A DNA stretch of 64,000 nt from an uncultured Acidimicrobiales bacterium. Its GTDB lineage: Bacteria > Actinomycetota > Acidimicrobiia > Acidimicrobiales > Bin134. A program made the position numbers and the translations under genes. Location of the stretch: the NCBI GenBank assembly GCA_951813325.1, contig OX638350.1:2337954-2401953 (forward strand). Reading direction: 5' to 3'. How positions within the stretch are numbered: position 1 is the stretch's first letter; the number at the start of each line of letters is the position of its first letter. The notes below the pieces were generated by a model. It was not told where the DNA came from and searched no databases. It was given only the letters and a program-made list of their open reading frames with translations. Positions 63,776-64,000 of the stretch are shown here, piece by piece.

Positions 63776-64000
63776 TGAGATTGCAGCTTGCGCTGAACGT
63801 GTCGGACCTGGATCAAGCGGTGGAGTTCTACTCCCGCCTATTCGGCGTGGAACCGGCCCGGCGCCGACCGGGGTACGCCAACTTCGCCATCGACCAGCCA
63901 CCCCTCAAGCTGGTCCTGTTCGAGGCCGGCCACGATTGCAACGACGACGGATGCTTCGACGGCGCCGGCGGCACCATCAACCATCTTGGAGTGGAGGTTG
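63775..64000 (+). CDS. ArsI/CadI-like VOC protein (5' part)
   Basis: 75 codons reach the window edge. The product starts MRLQLALNVSDLDQAVEFYS and continues RLFGVEPARRRPGYANFAID and QPPLKLVLFEAG, then INHLGVEV, the pattern of the CadI/ArsI (cadmium-induced, C-As lyase) subgroup of VOC proteins. ATG 63775 overlaps the upstream stop by 1 nt with AAAGGAGG as ribosome site. A full domain would be about 140-160 residues, so the rest lies beyond. Confidence 0.75.
   Translation, partial: MRLQLALNVSDLDQAVEFYSRLFGVEPARRRPGYANFAIDQPPLKLVLFEAGHDCNDDGCFDGAGGTINHLGVEV

Overview
The window is a high-GC (roughly two thirds G+C by eye), gene-dense bacterial chromosome segment. Actinobacterial synteny (nadD / LytR-C-like / rsfS; leuS; comEA-comEC-holA-rpsT-lepA-hrcA-dnaJ-rsmE), F420-type oxidoreductases, type II DAHP synthase, Sir-type sulfite reductase with APS reductase, and many cytochrome P450 / acyl-CoA / sulfotransferase genes point to an actinobacterium. 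My best guess is an uncultured Acidimicrobiia-like lineage; that assignment is inference. Two tRNAs (Val-CAC, Ala-GGC) are present; I see no rRNA, CRISPR array, prophage or intact insertion sequence.

Layout. 1-4.6 kb: partial glnS, an amidohydrolase plus FAD oxidoreductase pair, and an F420/PPOX-type protein. 4.6-9.8 kb: a structured leader before a small secreted transglycosylase-like protein, a CxxC protein, a Baeyer-Villiger-type monooxygenase + P450 operon diverging from a cupin gene, and a membrane-anchored coiled-coil protein made of 11-residue repeats. 10-14 kb: tRNA-Val, amidase, and divergent murF / ddl (peptidoglycan D-Ala-D-Ala). 14-18.8 kb: a tightly overlapping three-gene operon (fatty-acyl reductase-HAD fusion, LarA-like protein, PlsC-type acyltransferase). 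18.9-26.9 kb: mitochondrial-type aconitase, LysR regulator, carboxyltransferase, a membrane glycosyltransferase-like protein with an AT-rich 3' half, and citrate synthase. 26.9-27.3 kb: a scar holding the 3' ends of a transposase and of a VapC toxin gene.

27.3-37.5 kb, nearly all minus strand: rsmE, dnaJ, hrcA, lepA, holA, a FolP-like protein, comEC, comEA, and a thioredoxin of the CnoX type, with rpsT facing the other way. 37.6-42 kb: a plus-strand set (phosphotransferase-fold protein, PAC2 protein, LLM oxidoreductase, P450, small glycine-rich peptide) that sits between comEA and leuS. 42-50.5 kb: leuS, tRNA-Ala, a retropepsin-like protein, a beta-lactamase-fold lipoprotein, a GH3 beta-glucosidase and an MFS exporter. 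50.6-54.5 kb: a D-aminoacylase-type hydrolase, rsfS, a degenerate LCP/LytR-C protein and nadD. 54.7-59.6 kb: a group-2 sigma factor, aroG, and the sulfite reductase / APS reductase operon. 59.7-64 kb: SDR, acyl-CoA ligase, sulfotransferase and two glyoxalase-fold genes, the last cut by the window edge.

Across the window many start codons lie 5-8 nt after a TAnnnT box and have no Shine-Dalgarno sequence, which indicates frequent leaderless transcription and was used to choose several starts. The most unusual signals are the acyl reductase / LarA-like / acyltransferase operon, a divergent promoter whose two -10 boxes overlap symmetrically, three dyads before the sulfite reductase gene, the transposase/VapC scar, the repeat-flanked beta-lactamase gene, and the internal base-composition break in the glycosyltransferase gene.
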